Part shown: piece after piece, positions 43,661-53,223 of the stretch
How the letters are laid out: each line of letters begins with the position of its first letter
Position numbering within the stretch: the first letter of the stretch is position 1
Made by a program: the position numbers and the translations under genes
Source of the DNA: Hydrocarboniphaga effusa AP103
GTDB lineage: Bacteria; Pseudomonadota; Gammaproteobacteria; Nevskiales; Nevskiaceae
Assembly (NCBI RefSeq): GCF_000271305.1
Contig: NZ_AKGD01000001.1
Coordinates: 868,001-932,000 of the forward strand
Length of the DNA stretch: 64,000 nt
Reading direction: 5' to 3'
Notes under the pieces: generated by a model
Database searches by the model: none
Seen by the model: only the letters and a program-made list of their open reading frames with translations
What the model was told of the DNA's origin: nothing

Positions 43661-46111
43661 TCAGAATTCCCAGGCCAGGCGCAGGCCGTAGGTGACCGGG
43701 GCGCCGAGCGAGACGTTGGTTCCGAAGTCGGCCTGCAGCACGCCGATCTGGTATTTCTCGTCGAGAATGTTGTTGCCGTAGACGGTCGCGCGCAGGTTCC
43801 AGGGCTCGTACAGATAGCTCACGCGTACGCCGAGCAGGTCGTACTTCCTCTGCCGTGCGACATCGGAGTTCTGCGCGGTGAAGTAGAAGCCGCTGTTGTA
43901 GTAGTAGTCGCCGCCGACTTCGAGCGGTCCGCCCGGAATCTGCCAGGTCTTGGCGAGCGTGAGCGTGGTGGTGAACTTGGGCGAACGCGAGATGTGGTTG
44001 CCGGTGAAGTCGTTGTTGGGCGAGAAAATACCCGTGCTCTCGCTGAAGCCGCTGCCGTTCGAAAAGTCGGTGAACTTGGCGTCGATGTAGGCGCCGCTGA
44101 ACGTCACTGCGAGATCGTCGACGAGATCGGGGAACAGGATCGCGCTGATGTCGAAGTCCATGCCCTTCACTTCGGCGGCGCGCGCGGTCTCGAAGGTCAC
44201 CACGCCGCCGTTGAGCAGCGAGACGTACTGCACCTGCAGATTGCTGATGTCGTAGTAGAAGCCCGCGCCCGCGAAGGTCATCAGACCGTCGAAGAAGCTG
44301 CGCTTGACGCCGACTTCATAGGCACGCGTCTTCTCGGGTTTCACGTAGTCGACGGCCTGCAGCAGCTTGAGCGGGTTGTAGGTTCCGCTCTTGGTCGCCT
44401 CCTGGTACGAGGCGTAGATCAGCGTGTCGTCGAAGACGTGGAAATCGATCGAGGCCTTCGGGCTGAAGCTGTTGGTCGTATGGCTCAGCAGGTTGGAGTC
44501 GGGGTTGAGCGGGAAGATCGGAATCGACCCGCCGTCCATGGTTTCGAGTCCGTTGTAGGCTTCGACGATGTAGCGCTTCTCCTCCTGGTAGCGTCCGCCG
44601 AGCGTCAGCGACATCCAGTCGGTCAGGTCGGCCGTGACCTGCGAGAAGTAGGCGATCGACTTGGTGCCGAGCGTGCCGTAGACGACGACGTTGCCGGACG
44701 GCAGGTTGGTCTGCAGAAAGCTCGGCAGCTGATCGAGCGAAACGAAGTTGAGCAGGGCACCGCGCAGGTCGTTGACGAGCGATACGCGCTGATGCAGGCC
44801 GCCGTCGTAGCCGGATTCGCTGCGGAAGTAGTAGCTGCCGATGATCCACTTGAGCCATTCGGGGCTCGAGTCGTTCGACAGGATCTGGAACTCGGCCGAC
44901 TGCACGTCGGCGAACAGCTTGGGCCCTTCGAAGCCGACGAGCGGGCGCGGCGAGCCGTCGTAGTCGTAGGTCGCGGCGGTCTTGATGAGCTGGTCGCTGC
45001 CGAGCAGGCGCAGGTTCGCCCACGGCAGGCTCCACTTGATGTCGCCGTAGACCACGCGATTGTCGATCGACTGGTCCGTGCCTTCGTCGAGTTCGCCGCG
45101 ATAGCCCGTTTGCGGCGTCACGCCGAGCGTGCGCGCAAGCGGGCTCGGAAACGCATTGGTCTGGAACAGCGTACCGGCGCCGTCGGAGCGATAGAGCAGG
45201 CCCGCGAGCGTGGCGTCGATGTCCTCGGTCGGAGCCCAGCGCACTTTGAGCCGCGCCGCCTTGCTGACGATGGGATCGAGGCTTTCGCCGTTCGAGTTCG
45301 CGCTGACGTTGATGCGTCCGCCCTGGTAGAACTCTTGGGTGTTGTAGAAAGCCGACAGCGAAAATGCGAGCTCGTCGCTGATCGGAATATTGGTGTTGAC
45401 GCGAGTCTTGAGGACGTTGTAATTCGCGACCTCGCTCTCGACCTGCGTGCGCGCCTCGCTGAAGTCCGGCGCCTTGGTCAGCACGTTGACCGCGCCGCCG
45501 ACGGCGTTGCGCCCGAACAGGGTGCCCTGCGGCCCCTTGAGCACTTCGATGCGATCGACCGCGCCGAATTCCTGCGCAAGGCCCTGCGAGAACGGAAAGT
45601 AGATGTTGTCGATGTAGTAGGCGACGCTCGGATCGCCGAGCAGGAACGCATCCGAGCCGACGCCGCGCAGATAGATCAGCGTGAAGCCGACGGCCTGCGT
45701 GATCGTCAGGCCCGGCGTGATGCGCCCGAGCGAAGTCGCATCGGTGACGCCGCGCGCATCGAGGTTGTCTCCACTGAACGCCTGGATCGAGATCGGAACG
45801 CTCTGCAGATTCTCTTCACGCTTCTGCGCGGTGACGATGATCTCTTCGACCAGTCGCGAGCGCGGCCCGCCGGCTTCCTTGGTTTCCTCGGCCGCCTCGT
45901 CTTGCGGACCCTGGACGGCGATCGTGTCCAGGCCGGATGCGCCATCGGGTGCAGGTGCCGCGGCTTGTTCTGCGGGACCGCTTTCCTGGGTTGCGACGAA
46001 AGCCGAATCGGCGGTCGGCACCTCGACCGTCGAAGCTTCGATCTGTGCGGATGCACCGAGAGCCAGCAACAGCAAGCCCACCGGCACGCCCGTGCCGATC
46101 ACTTTTTTCAT
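43661..46111 (-). CDS. TonB-dependent outer-membrane receptor
   Basis: An 816-residue protein with signal peptide (MKKVIGTGVPVGLLLLALGASAQ), a Pro/Ala-rich extension, the plug (VEEIIVTAQKREENLQSVPI, SIQAFSGDNLDARGVTDATS) and a 22-strand barrel ending in the aromatic VTYGLRLAWEF. GGAGAGGGG precedes the ATG. Receptors of this subfamily, common in sphingomonads and steroid degraders, often import large hydrophobic or organic substrates instead of iron. As first gene of the P450/ACAD/kinase operon, it likely imports that pathway's substrate. Confidence 0.93.
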   Translation of the reverse strand: MKKVIGTGVPVGLLLLALGASAQIEASTVEVPTADSAFVATQESGPAEQAAAPAPDGASGLDTIAVQGPQDEAAEETKEAGGPRSRLVEEIIVTAQKREENLQSVPISIQAFSGDNLDARGVTDATSLGRITPGLTITQAVGFTLIYLRGVGSDAFLLGDPSVAYYIDNIYFPFSQGLAQEFGAVDRIEVLKGPQGTLFGRNAVGGAVNVLTKAPDFSEARTQVESEVANYNVLKTRVNTNIPISDELAFSLSAFYNTQEFYQGGRINVSANSNGESLDPIVSKAARLKVRWAPTEDIDATLAGLLYRSDGAGTLFQTNAFPSPLARTLGVTPQTGYRGELDEGTDQSIDNRVVYGDIKWSLPWANLRLLGSDQLIKTAATYDYDGSPRPLVGFEGPKLFADVQSAEFQILSNDSSPEWLKWIIGSYYFRSESGYDGGLHQRVSLVNDLRGALLNFVSLDQLPSFLQTNLPSGNVVVYGTLGTKSIAYFSQVTADLTDWMSLTLGGRYQEEKRYIVEAYNGLETMDGGSIPIFPLNPDSNLLSHTTNSFSPKASIDFHVFDDTLIYASYQEATKSGTYNPLKLLQAVDYVKPEKTRAYEVGVKRSFFDGLMTFAGAGFYYDISNLQVQYVSLLNGGVVTFETARAAEVKGMDFDISAILFPDLVDDLAVTFSGAYIDAKFTDFSNGSGFSESTGIFSPNNDFTGNHISRSPKFTTTLTLAKTWQIPGGPLEVGGDYYYNSGFYFTAQNSDVARQRKYDLLGVRVSYLYEPWNLRATVYGNNILDEKYQIGVLQADFGTNVSLGAPVTYGLRLAWEF

Positions 46112-46201
46112 TGTCCCCTCTCCTCGCTACGAACGATCGCCCGGCATCGTGGCCGGGCCTTTCGGGTTCTTCGCCCCGTGAAACGATTCAAGCACACAAA
46201 G

Positions 46202-46235
46202 AGACACTGTGTCTACAACACGAGACATTACGTCT
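46202..46235. promoter_or_regulatory. Tandem 13-bp palindromes, probable TetR operator
   Basis: Two related palindromes lie in the divergent promoter region: AGACACTGTGTCT (46202-46214, perfect) and AGACATTACGTCT (46223-46235, one mismatch). Their centres are 21 bases apart, two helical turns, so two dimers would bind the same face of the DNA. The adjacent TetR gene and receptor operon are the obvious targets. Confidence 0.6.
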
Positions 46236-46319
46236 ACCACCAGCCGATCGCAGCTTGCACATTGGTCATTGGCGACCGACGATACGATTCCATCATCCTG
46301 TTCGAGCCCGATCTTCCCG

Positions 46320-46964
46320 ATGCCCCGAGCCACGAAAAAAGCCGTCGAAGCGCCCAAGACGCGGTTCCGCCAGCGTCAGAGCGTCGACAGCCGCCTGCTC
46401 GAGGGCATGGAAAAGCTGCTGTTGCAGGGCGAGAGCTTTTCGAGTGTTTCGGTGGAGCGGCTCGCAGAAGCCGCAGGCATCGGAAGAGCCACGTTCTACA
46501 AGCATTTTCGAGACAAGGGCGAACTCGTCAGCCACTTGTTCGAGCAGGTTCGTCGCGAGATCGTCAGCGCCGCCGGCAGCTGGTTCGAAGATGCATCGAC
46601 GACCACGCGCGCCGACATGACGCGCAGCTTGCGCGGCATCATCGGCGTCTATCGCGAACACCACGTCATTCTGTCGGCGATGGCGCAGACCGCTTTGAAC
46701 AACGAAGATGTCGCGCGTCTATCGAGCCAGATGCGCGAAGAGCTCTGCCAGCAGAGCCGCAAGGCGGTTAAACAGCTGCGACAGGCCAAGCGCGCGCATC
46801 CCGAGGCCGACGATTTGATCGCCGATATCCTCACGCTCGCGATCGATCACTGCTCCACCCTGCATCCCGACATGCTGCAAGGCCGCAGCTTCGATCGCGT
46901 GGTCGAGGCTTGGGTGCACATCAGCTGGAATGCGCTCGCGACGACCAGGGCCGACGAGAAGTAG
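46320..46964 (+). CDS. TetR family transcriptional regulator
   Basis: A 214-residue repressor. Its N-terminal helix-turn-helix is FSSVSVERLAEAAGIGRATF followed by YKHFRDKGELVSHLF; the rest is a helical ligand-binding domain. An upstream extension of the frame overlaps the operator-like palindromes, so ATG 46320 is chosen. Divergent from the TonB-receptor operon, with two matching palindromes between them, it probably represses both and responds to substrate or a CoA ester. Confidence 0.92.
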   Translation: MPRATKKAVEAPKTRFRQRQSVDSRLLEGMEKLLLQGESFSSVSVERLAEAAGIGRATFYKHFRDKGELVSHLFEQVRREIVSAAGSWFEDASTTTRADMTRSLRGIIGVYREHHVILSAMAQTALNNEDVARLSSQMREELCQQSRKAVKQLRQAKRAHPEADDLIADILTLAIDHCSTLHPDMLQGRSFDRVVEAWVHISWNALATTRADEK

Positions 46965-46971
46965 AAACGAA

Positions 46972-46997
46972 AAAGCCGGACATCGAGCCCGGCCTTT
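46972..46997. terminator. Bidirectional terminator-like hairpin
   Basis: AAAGCCGG (46972-46979) and CCGGCCTTT (46989-46997) form a stem with one bulged C. It is flanked by A's on the left and T's on the right, as expected of a bidirectional terminator between the convergent TetR and CoA-transferase genes. Confidence 0.5.
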
Positions 46998-47024
46998 CAT
47001 TTCATTGTCGTCGCGGCGTCAAGC

Positions 47025-47681
47025 TCAAAACCGCATTTCGGGCACCTCGTCCGGAACGATCAGCTTGCCGGCCGTCTTGCCGACGATTTCGTCGACGCTG
47101 ACGCCCGGAGCGCGCTCCTTGAGAATGAAGGCTCCGTTCTCGATCTCGAGATACGCAAGGTCGGTCAGCACGCGCTTGATGCAGCCGGCGCCGGTCAGCG
47201 GCAGCGAGCATTCGGGCAGCAGCTTGGAGTCGCCCGCCTTGCCGGCGTGCGTCATCGTCACGATGATGTTGTCGGCGCCGGCGACCAGATCCATCGCACC
47301 GCCCATGCCCTTGACGAGCTTGCCGGGCACCATCCACGAGGCGATGTTGCCGTGCACGTCGACTTCGAAGGCGCCGAGCACAGTCAGGTCGACGTGGCCA
47401 CCGCGAATCATCGCGAAGGATTCGACCGACGAGAAGATCGACGCGCCCTTGCGCGCGGTGACCGTCTGCTTGCCGGCGTTGATCAGATCCGCATCGATCT
47501 CGGATTCGGTCGGGAACGGTCCCATGCCGAGCAGGCCGTTCTCCGATTGCAGCATCACCTCGATACCGTCCGGAATGTAGTTCGCGACCAGCGTCGGGAT
47601 GCCGATGCCGAGGTTCACGTAGTAGCCGTCGCGCAGTTCGCGGGCGACGCGCTGCGCCATTTGTTCGCGGGTCAAAGCCAT
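47025..47681 (-). CDS. scoB: 3-oxoacid CoA-transferase, subunit B
   Basis: A 218-residue CoA-transferase family I beta subunit with the active-site glutamate in QSENGLLGMGPFP and the DGYYVNLGIGIPTLVANYI start. It exchanges CoA from succinyl-CoA to acetoacetate or other 3-oxoacids. GGAG precedes the ATG at 47681. It follows subunit A by 23 bases; the pair would complement the two acetoacetate ligases in handling ketone-body-type products. AtoA-like substrate range is also possible. Confidence 0.93.
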   Translation of the reverse strand: MALTREQMAQRVARELRDGYYVNLGIGIPTLVANYIPDGIEVMLQSENGLLGMGPFPTESEIDADLINAGKQTVTARKGASIFSSVESFAMIRGGHVDLTVLGAFEVDVHGNIASWMVPGKLVKGMGGAMDLVAGADNIIVTMTHAGKAGDSKLLPECSLPLTGAGCIKRVLTDLAYLEIENGAFILKERAPGVSVDEIVGKTAGKLIVPDEVPEMRF

Positions 47682-47704
47682 GATGTTGTCTCCGTGAACT
47701 TCGG

Positions 47705-48403
47705 TTAGGAACGGACCGTGCGCTTTTCGATGCGCTTTTCGAAACTGCCCTGGATCAGCCGATCGACGTAGATGCCCGGCGTGTGGATCTGCGCGGGATC
47801 GAGCGTGCCGGGCGGCACGATCTCCTCGACCTCGACCACGGTGATGCGGCCCGCGGTGGCGACGGCCGGATTGAAGTTCTGCGCCGTGTGCCGATAGATC
47901 ACGTTGCCGTACCAATCGGCCTTCCAGCCTTTGACGATCGCGAAATCGCCCGTGATCGATTCTTCGAGGATGTAATGACGGCCACCGAACGAGCGGCTCT
48001 CCTTGCCCTCGCCGATCTGGGTGCCGTAGCCCGTCGCGGTGTAGAAGGCCGGAATGCCCGCGCCGCCCGCGCGCATCTTTTCGGCGAGCGTGCCCTGCGG
48101 CGTCAGCACCACTTCGAGCTCGCCCGAGAGCAGCTGGCGTTCGAACTCCGCGTTCTCGCCGACGTAGGACGCGATCATCTTCTTGATCTGCCGCAGCTCG
48201 AGCAGCACGCCGAGACCGAAGCCGTCGACGCCGCAGTTGTTCGAGACCACGGTCAGGTCCTTCACGCCCATGCGGCGAATCTGCGCGATGAGGTTCTCGG
48301 GAATGCCGCAGAGACCGAAGCCGCCCGCGAGCACGGTCATGCCGTCCGTGAGGCCTTCGAGCGCCTGCTCGTAACTGCCGACCCGCTTGTCGAAACCTGC
48401 CAT
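47705..48403 (-). CDS. scoA: 3-oxoacid CoA-transferase, subunit A
   Basis: A 232-residue alpha subunit: [20 protein letters not shown] and [16 protein letters not shown] are the family's CoA-binding glycine-rich region, and [20 protein letters not shown] and [16 protein letters not shown] follow. ATG 48403, with GGGGAG upstream, is preferred to the longer frame, which adds a non-conserved extension. Divergent from a LysR gene across 117 bases. Confidence 0.93.
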   Translation of the reverse strand: MAGFDKRVGSYEQALEGLTDGMTVLAGGFGLCGIPENLIAQIRRMGVKDLTVVSNNCGVDGFGLGVLLELRQIKKMIASYVGENAEFERQLLSGELEVVLTPQGTLAEKMRAGGAGIPAFYTATGYGTQIGEGKESRSFGGRHYILEESITGDFAIVKGWKADWYGNVIYRHTAQNFNPAVATAGRITVVEVEEIVPPGTLDPAQIHTPGIYVDRLIQGSFEKRIEKRTVRS

Positions 48404-48520
48404 GGAGCTCCCCGTCGCCTGCTGGCCCCGGAAGATCGGGACTCTCATGGCCCAGTTTGGCCCGGCAGGCCTCATTTGTTAATTTTCTTTTTTGGAAGAA
48501 TTGTTTTGTGAAGCTTATCA

Positions 48521-49435
48521 ATGACCATCCGCCAGCTCCGCGCCTTCATCTGCGTCGCCCAGACCCTGAGCTTCGCCCGCGCCGGTGAACTGCTGCATCT
48601 GTCGCAGCCCGCCCTGAGCCTGGCGATACGCGGGCTCGAAGAGTCGCTCGGCGGGCGCCTGCTGAGCCGGACCACGCGCAGCGTGCGCCTGACGCCCGAA
48701 GGCGCGACGCTGCTGCCGCTCGCGCTGCGGCTGCTCGCCGAATGGGAAGGCACCACCGATCGGCTGCGCCAGCGCTTCACGCTGCAACAGGGCCATGTGA
48801 CGGTAGCCGCCATGCCCTCGTTCGCGGCCAACCGGCTGCCGGAGTTGCTGACCCGGTTTCGCGAGGCACATCCGCAAATCGACGTGACGATTCACGACGT
48901 CATCAACGAACAGGTGCTCGAACTCGTCACCAGCGGACGCGTCGAGATCGGCTTCTGCTTCGAGCCCGAGACGATGCAGCCCTACGGGTTCACCTCGCTG
49001 TTCGACGATCGCTTCGTCGCCGTCGTGGCGGCCAGCTCACCGCTCGCGCAGAAGACCAGCGTGAGTTGGAAGACGCTCAGCGCCGAGCCTTTCATCACGC
49101 TGCAACGCCCCTCGACCGTACGCCATCTGCTCGAGCAGTCGCTGGCGGCCGCCGGCCACGACTTTGCTCCGGCGCTCGAATGCCATCAGCTGTCGACGGT
49201 CGGATCGCTGGTCGCCGCGGGGCTCGGAGTGAGCGCGGTTCCGGCGCTGTGCGGCGATCAGATGCAGCGCATGGGCGCGCGCTGCCTGCGCCTTTCGGGA
49301 CCGATCGTGCGCAGGCGTGTCGGCCTGCTGACGCGACGCGATGCCGAGCTGTCCACGGCCGCGCATGAGCTCATGCGCGTCGCGCTCGGCGCGATAGCCG
49401 AGCGTGGATCGATGCCCGCGTCAAGCGGCCGATGA
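48521..49435 (+). CDS. LysR family transcriptional regulator
   Basis: A 304-residue LysR protein: N-terminal winged helix (MTIRQLRAFICVAQTLSFAR, LHLSQPALSLAIRGLEESLG) and a periplasmic-binding-protein-like effector domain. Divergent to scoAB, whose promoter overlaps its own in an AT-rich stretch (48475-48520), so scoAB is the likely target. Effector unknown. Confidence 0.94.
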   Translation: MTIRQLRAFICVAQTLSFARAGELLHLSQPALSLAIRGLEESLGGRLLSRTTRSVRLTPEGATLLPLALRLLAEWEGTTDRLRQRFTLQQGHVTVAAMPSFAANRLPELLTRFREAHPQIDVTIHDVINEQVLELVTSGRVEIGFCFEPETMQPYGFTSLFDDRFVAVVAASSPLAQKTSVSWKTLSAEPFITLQRPSTVRHLLEQSLAAAGHDFAPALECHQLSTVGSLVAAGLGVSAVPALCGDQMQRMGARCLRLSGPIVRRRVGLLTRRDAELSTAAHELMRVALGAIAERGSMPASSGR

Positions 49436-49711
49436 AGGCGCCTTCATGCCCAGGCGAACCGCTGCGACGACGCTCAGCACCAGCAGCAACCACAGCGCCG
49501 GATGGCCGTTTTCGAGCAGCTGGACGATGCCGAACACGGCATTGGAGCTCGCATCGGTTTCGAGCCGCTCGTGACCCGGATGCGCCTGCGCGCCGCCGGA
49601 ACCAGGGTGGACCAGACCGCGATGCGCGCGATGGTGGATTTCATGTTCGATCCAATGACGAGCGAGCGCCGAAAGGTAATCATCGGGTGTGACAATTGGT
49701 GGATTCGTCAT
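49421..49711 (-). CDS. Small putative membrane protein, 96 residues
   Basis: Not recognised. From ATG 49711, with GAGG just upstream, the frame encodes a His-rich N-terminal half (ARHWIEHEIHHRAHRG) and one C-terminal transmembrane helix (ALWLLLVLSVVAAVRLGM). The start is tentative. It overlaps the end of the LysR gene by 15 bases on the other strand. Confidence 0.4.
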   Translation of the reverse strand: MTNPPIVTPDDYLSALARHWIEHEIHHRAHRGLVHPGSGGAQAHPGHERLETDASSNAVFGIVQLLENGHPALWLLLVLSVVAAVRLGMKAPSSAA

Positions 49712-50335
49712 AAGCCTCACACAGGCATGCCCCGCTCCACCAATGAAGAGTCGCGTGGAACGCATAACCGACGGTTATCGATGCGAGGGGCGCCGCCACG
49801 GAATCGTGGCATCGATCGAGGAGCGCCCGGTTCCGCAGCGGGGCGCGGTCAAGGGCCAAGTGCTGGCCAAGACGCAGCCGTTCCCAAGGGAATGCCGACG
49901 CTCGCTCCGCAGGGCTTTTCACCCGCCGACGCCTGGGGCTTCACCTTTTGTCGACAAGTGGCTCGGCAAACGCAAGATCGACGAGCTCCGGCCCGGCGTT
50001 CATGCCCACAAGCCTCAGGGGTACGATCTTCTTTCCTCGTTCGTACGAGGAACCGCACGCCGTACGTGGTATCGCGGCGGGCGGCTCGATACCTGGGATT
50101 CGGTGGTGGCGCACAAGCTCAAGCGGTAGAAAGCCCGGCCGAGAAATTTGCGCTCGGCGACAGGCCCTCTCCCGGTCGTTCGGACCACCCTCTCCCGCAA
50201 GCGGGAGAGGGGACCAGCAGTTGGCGCCACGGCAATCGACGCGTCGCACTCACCGCCGTTCCTCTCTCCCGCGCGCGGGAGAGAGTCCCTCGCGCCAGCG
50301 AGGGGAGAGAGGGGCCGGCGAATGCTCAGCCACAG
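49712..50335. other. Intergenic region with weak ORF and palindromes
   Basis: A plus-strand frame starting at an ATG at 49743 (MKSRVERITDGYRCEGRRHG) could encode about 128 residues up to 50129, but has no clear ribosome site and no recognised family; it may be a decayed gene. The right part, 50160-50335, is a block of palindromic repeats (separate entry). Confidence 0.35.
50188..50305. repeat. Cluster of CCCTCTCCC-type palindromes
   Basis: Three dyads in tandem: CCCTCTCCCGC/GCGGGAGAGGG (50188-50211, loop AA), the perfect palindrome CTCTCTCCCGCG/CGCGGGAGAGAG (50262-50285), and CCCTCGC/GCGAGGG (about 50287-50304). Such sequences recur between genes in many high-GC Proteobacteria as REP-like elements; they may also end the LysR transcript at 50336. 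Confidence 0.6.
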
Positions 50336-51223
50336 CTAGCCGCCGGCACTGACCCGCAAGACCTCCGAAAAATTCCGCACGATCGCCGAGTTCTCGCCCG
50401 CGCGCGTCAGCATGCCGATCTGCAGCGCCTCCGACGCCCCGCGCAAGCGGCGATAGATCAGCCCCTTGCGCTTGAGGTTGTTCATCGAAGCGGGCACCAG
50501 CGCAACGCCCAGCCCGCAGGCAACCAGGCTCACCACCGTCTGCATCTGCCGGGCCTGCTGACCCATGCGCGGCGTGAACCCGCTGCTGCGACAACGCGCG
50601 ACGATCGCATCGTGCAGGCCCGGCGCAAGCTCGCGCGGCGGGGCGATGAACGTCTCTTCGCTGAAGCGTCGCAGGTCGGTCGCCCGGTCCGCTCCCGCGA
50701 GCGGATGCCGCGCCGGTAACGCGAGCAGCAGTTCCTCCTCGATCAGCGGCTCGAACTTCAGATCGGCTTCCCGCACCGGACCGAGCGCGAGCGCCAGGTC
50801 GAAGCGGCCATTGCGCAGCGCCTGCACCTGCTGGTCGGTCGTCGCCTCGTGCAGCTCGACTTCGATGCGCGGATAGCGCGTGCGGAAGTCCTTGAGCGCC
50901 GGCGGCAGCACACCGTAGTCGACGATCGACACGAAGCCGATCGACAGCGTTCCGACCTCGCCGAGCTCGGCCTGGCGCGCTCGCTTCTTCGCGCCGTCGA
51001 GCCTCGCGAGCGCGCCTTTCGCGTCCTCGTAGAACAGCGCTCCGGCCGGCGTCAGCTCCACTCCGCGCGGCGAGCGATTCAGCAGCCGGACGCCGATCTC
51101 GTCTTCGAGGCGCTTGATCTGGATCGACAGCGGCGGCTGCGATACATGCAGGCGCTCGGCCGCGCGCGAGAAGTTGCGCGCGTCGGCAACGGCGATGAAG
51201 TAGCGAATCTGCCGAAGGTCCAT
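50336..51223 (-). CDS. LysR family transcriptional regulator
   Basis: A 295-residue LysR protein starting [20 protein letters not shown] with the winged helix [20 protein letters not shown], close to the CatM/BenM/CbbR-type start. GGAG lies five bases before ATG 51223; the frame is open further, but the N-terminal helix marks this start. It is divergent to ilvD over 118 bases, suggesting control of the dehydratase, possibly in response to a branched-chain intermediate. Confidence 0.93.
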   Translation of the reverse strand: MDLRQIRYFIAVADARNFSRAAERLHVSQPPLSIQIKRLEDEIGVRLLNRSPRGVELTPAGALFYEDAKGALARLDGAKKRARQAELGEVGTLSIGFVSIVDYGVLPPALKDFRTRYPRIEVELHEATTDQQVQALRNGRFDLALALGPVREADLKFEPLIEEELLLALPARHPLAGADRATDLRRFSEETFIAPPRELAPGLHDAIVARCRSSGFTPRMGQQARQMQTVVSLVACGLGVALVPASMNNLKRKGLIYRRLRGASEALQIGMLTRAGENSAIVRNFSEVLRVSAGG

Positions 51224-51341
51224 CGTAGCTCCACTATTTACGATCGATATGGCGACCGCATGCCGATTATATTGGCCGCTATGGCGCGGTATCGGGAAGA
51301 TGGCGGCCTCGGCACACCGCCACCGCCCACAGGAAGCCCCG

Positions 51342-53177
51342 ATGCCCGCCCTTCGTTCCCGCACCAGCACCGCCGGCCCGCTGATGGCCGGCGCCCGCTC
51401 GCTCTGGCGAGCCACCGGCATGACCGACTCCGACTTCGGCAAGCCGATCATTGCCATCGCCAACTCGTTCACGCAGTTCGTGCCCGGCCACGTGCACCTG
51501 AAAGATCTCGGCCAGCTCGTCGCCGGTGAAATCACGCGAGCCGGCGGCGTCGCGCGCGAGTTCAACACCATCGCGGTCGACGACGGCATCGCCATGGGCC
51601 ACGACGGCATGCTCTACAGCCTGCCCTCGCGCGAGCTGATCGCGGACAGCGTCGAGTACATGGTCAACGCGCACACGGCCGATGCGCTCGTCTGCATTTC
51701 GAATTGCGACAAGATCACACCGGGCATGCTGATGGCCGCGATGCGGCTCAACATTCCGACCGTGTTCGTCGCCGGCGGGCCGATGGAAGCCGGCAAGCGC
51801 AAGGTGGACGATCGTGTCATTCCGCTCGACCTCGTCGACGCGATCGTCGCCGGAGCGAATGCCGATCTCGCCGACTCCGAGCGCCAGCAGATCGAGCAGG
51901 CCGCCTGCCCGACCTGCGGCTCCTGCTCGGGCATGTTCACCGCCAACTCGATGAACTGCCTGCTCGAAGCGCTCGGTCTCGCCTTGCCGGGCAACGGCTC
52001 GCTCGTCGCGACGCATGCCGATCGCGAGCGCCTGTTTCGCGAATCCGGGCGCCTGATCGTGGAGCTCGCGCGCCGTCATTACGAACTCGACGATCCACGC
52101 ACATTGCCGCGCCAGATCGCGACCAAGGCCGCGTTCGAAAACGCGATGTCGCTCGACATCGCGATGGGCGGCTCGACCAACACCGTGCTGCATCTGCTGG
52201 CCGCCGCGCACGAAGGCGCGGTGGATTTCACGCTCGCCGACATCGATCGCATTTCGCGTTTCGTGCCGACGCTCTGCAAGGTCGCGCCCGCGAGCGCCTA
52301 TCACATGGAGGACGTGCACCGCGCCGGCGGCGTGATGGCGATACTCGCCGAGCTCAAGCGCGCCGGGCTCATCGACGGCAGTGTGGCGACCACGCACGCA
52401 AGCTCGCTGGCCGCAGCGATCGACGCCTGGGACATCCGTCAGGCGCAAGACACGGCGGTGCGCGAGTTCTATTCGGCGGCCGCAGCCGGCGTGCCGAGCC
52501 GCACCGCGTTTTCGCAGAGCAGCCGCTACGAATCGCTCGATCTCGATCGTGAGCGCGGCTGCATCCGTTCACGCGAGCACGCCTACAACCCGGATGGCGG
52601 ACTCGCCGTGCTGACCGGCAATCTCGCCACGCAAGGCTGCATCGTCAAGACCGCCGCGGTGCCCGCGCAGATGCTTCGCTTCGAAGGCCCGGCGCGCATT
52701 TTCGAAAGCCAGGATGCCGCGAGCGCCGCGATACTTGGCGACCAGGTGAAGGCCGGCGACGTCGTGGTGATCCGTTACGAAGGCCCGCGTGGCGGCCCTG
52801 GCATGCAGGAGATGCTGTATCCGACCACGTATCTGAAAACCAAAGGCCTGGCGACGCGCTGCGCGCTGATCACCGACGGTCGCTTCTCCGGCGCGAGCGC
52901 CGGGCTTTCGATCGGCCATGTCGCGCCCGAAGCAGCCGCGCACGGCACGATCGGGCTGCTCGAAGACGGCGATCGCATTCGCATCGACATCGTCGGCCGC
53001 AGCATCAACGTCGAGCTCGGCGACGCGGAGCTCGACGAAAGACGCCGTCTGCGCGTTGCGCGCGGCTGGCGTCCGTCCGCGCCGAGGCCGCGCAAGCTCA
53101 GCACCGCCCTGAAGGCTTATGCGCTGCTCGCGGGCGGAGCGGATATCGGAGCCGTGCGCGAGCTGCCGGAGGGCTGA
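51342..53177 (+). CDS. ilvD: Dihydroxy-acid dehydratase
   Basis: A 611-residue Fe-S enzyme, length close to E. coli IlvD (616). It dehydrates 2,3-dihydroxy-3-methyl(butanoate/pentanoate) in valine, leucine and isoleucine synthesis. Cluster cysteines C122 ([10 protein letters not shown]) and C195 (TCGSCSGMF) are present, and the stretch [20 protein letters not shown] is almost identical to the enterobacterial enzyme. AGGAAG precedes ATG 51342. Isolated from other ilv genes, beside a LysR regulator. Confidence 0.95.
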   Translation: MPALRSRTSTAGPLMAGARSLWRATGMTDSDFGKPIIAIANSFTQFVPGHVHLKDLGQLVAGEITRAGGVAREFNTIAVDDGIAMGHDGMLYSLPSRELIADSVEYMVNAHTADALVCISNCDKITPGMLMAAMRLNIPTVFVAGGPMEAGKRKVDDRVIPLDLVDAIVAGANADLADSERQQIEQAACPTCGSCSGMFTANSMNCLLEALGLALPGNGSLVATHADRERLFRESGRLIVELARRHYELDDPRTLPRQIATKAAFENAMSLDIAMGGSTNTVLHLLAAAHEGAVDFTLADIDRISRFVPTLCKVAPASAYHMEDVHRAGGVMAILAELKRAGLIDGSVATTHASSLAAAIDAWDIRQAQDTAVREFYSAAAAGVPSRTAFSQSSRYESLDLDRERGCIRSREHAYNPDGGLAVLTGNLATQGCIVKTAAVPAQMLRFEGPARIFESQDAASAAILGDQVKAGDVVVIRYEGPRGGPGMQEMLYPTTYLKTKGLATRCALITDGRFSGASAGLSIGHVAPEAAAHGTIGLLEDGDRIRIDIVGRSINVELGDAELDERRRLRVARGWRPSAPRPRKLSTALKAYALLAGGADIGAVRELPEG

Positions 53178-53223
53178 GCGCCGGCAAGCTCCGAACCATG
53201 CGATCGCACTCGGTCATGCAAGC

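Noticed and set aside
43460-46771. An 1103-codon plus-strand frame over the TonB receptor
   Set aside because: Shadow frame running across the receptor, part of the P450 and into the TetR gene; no domain visible.
50160-50335. CRISPR array
   Set aside because: The repeats are palindromic, of unequal sequence and spacing, and only three; no cas genes in the window.
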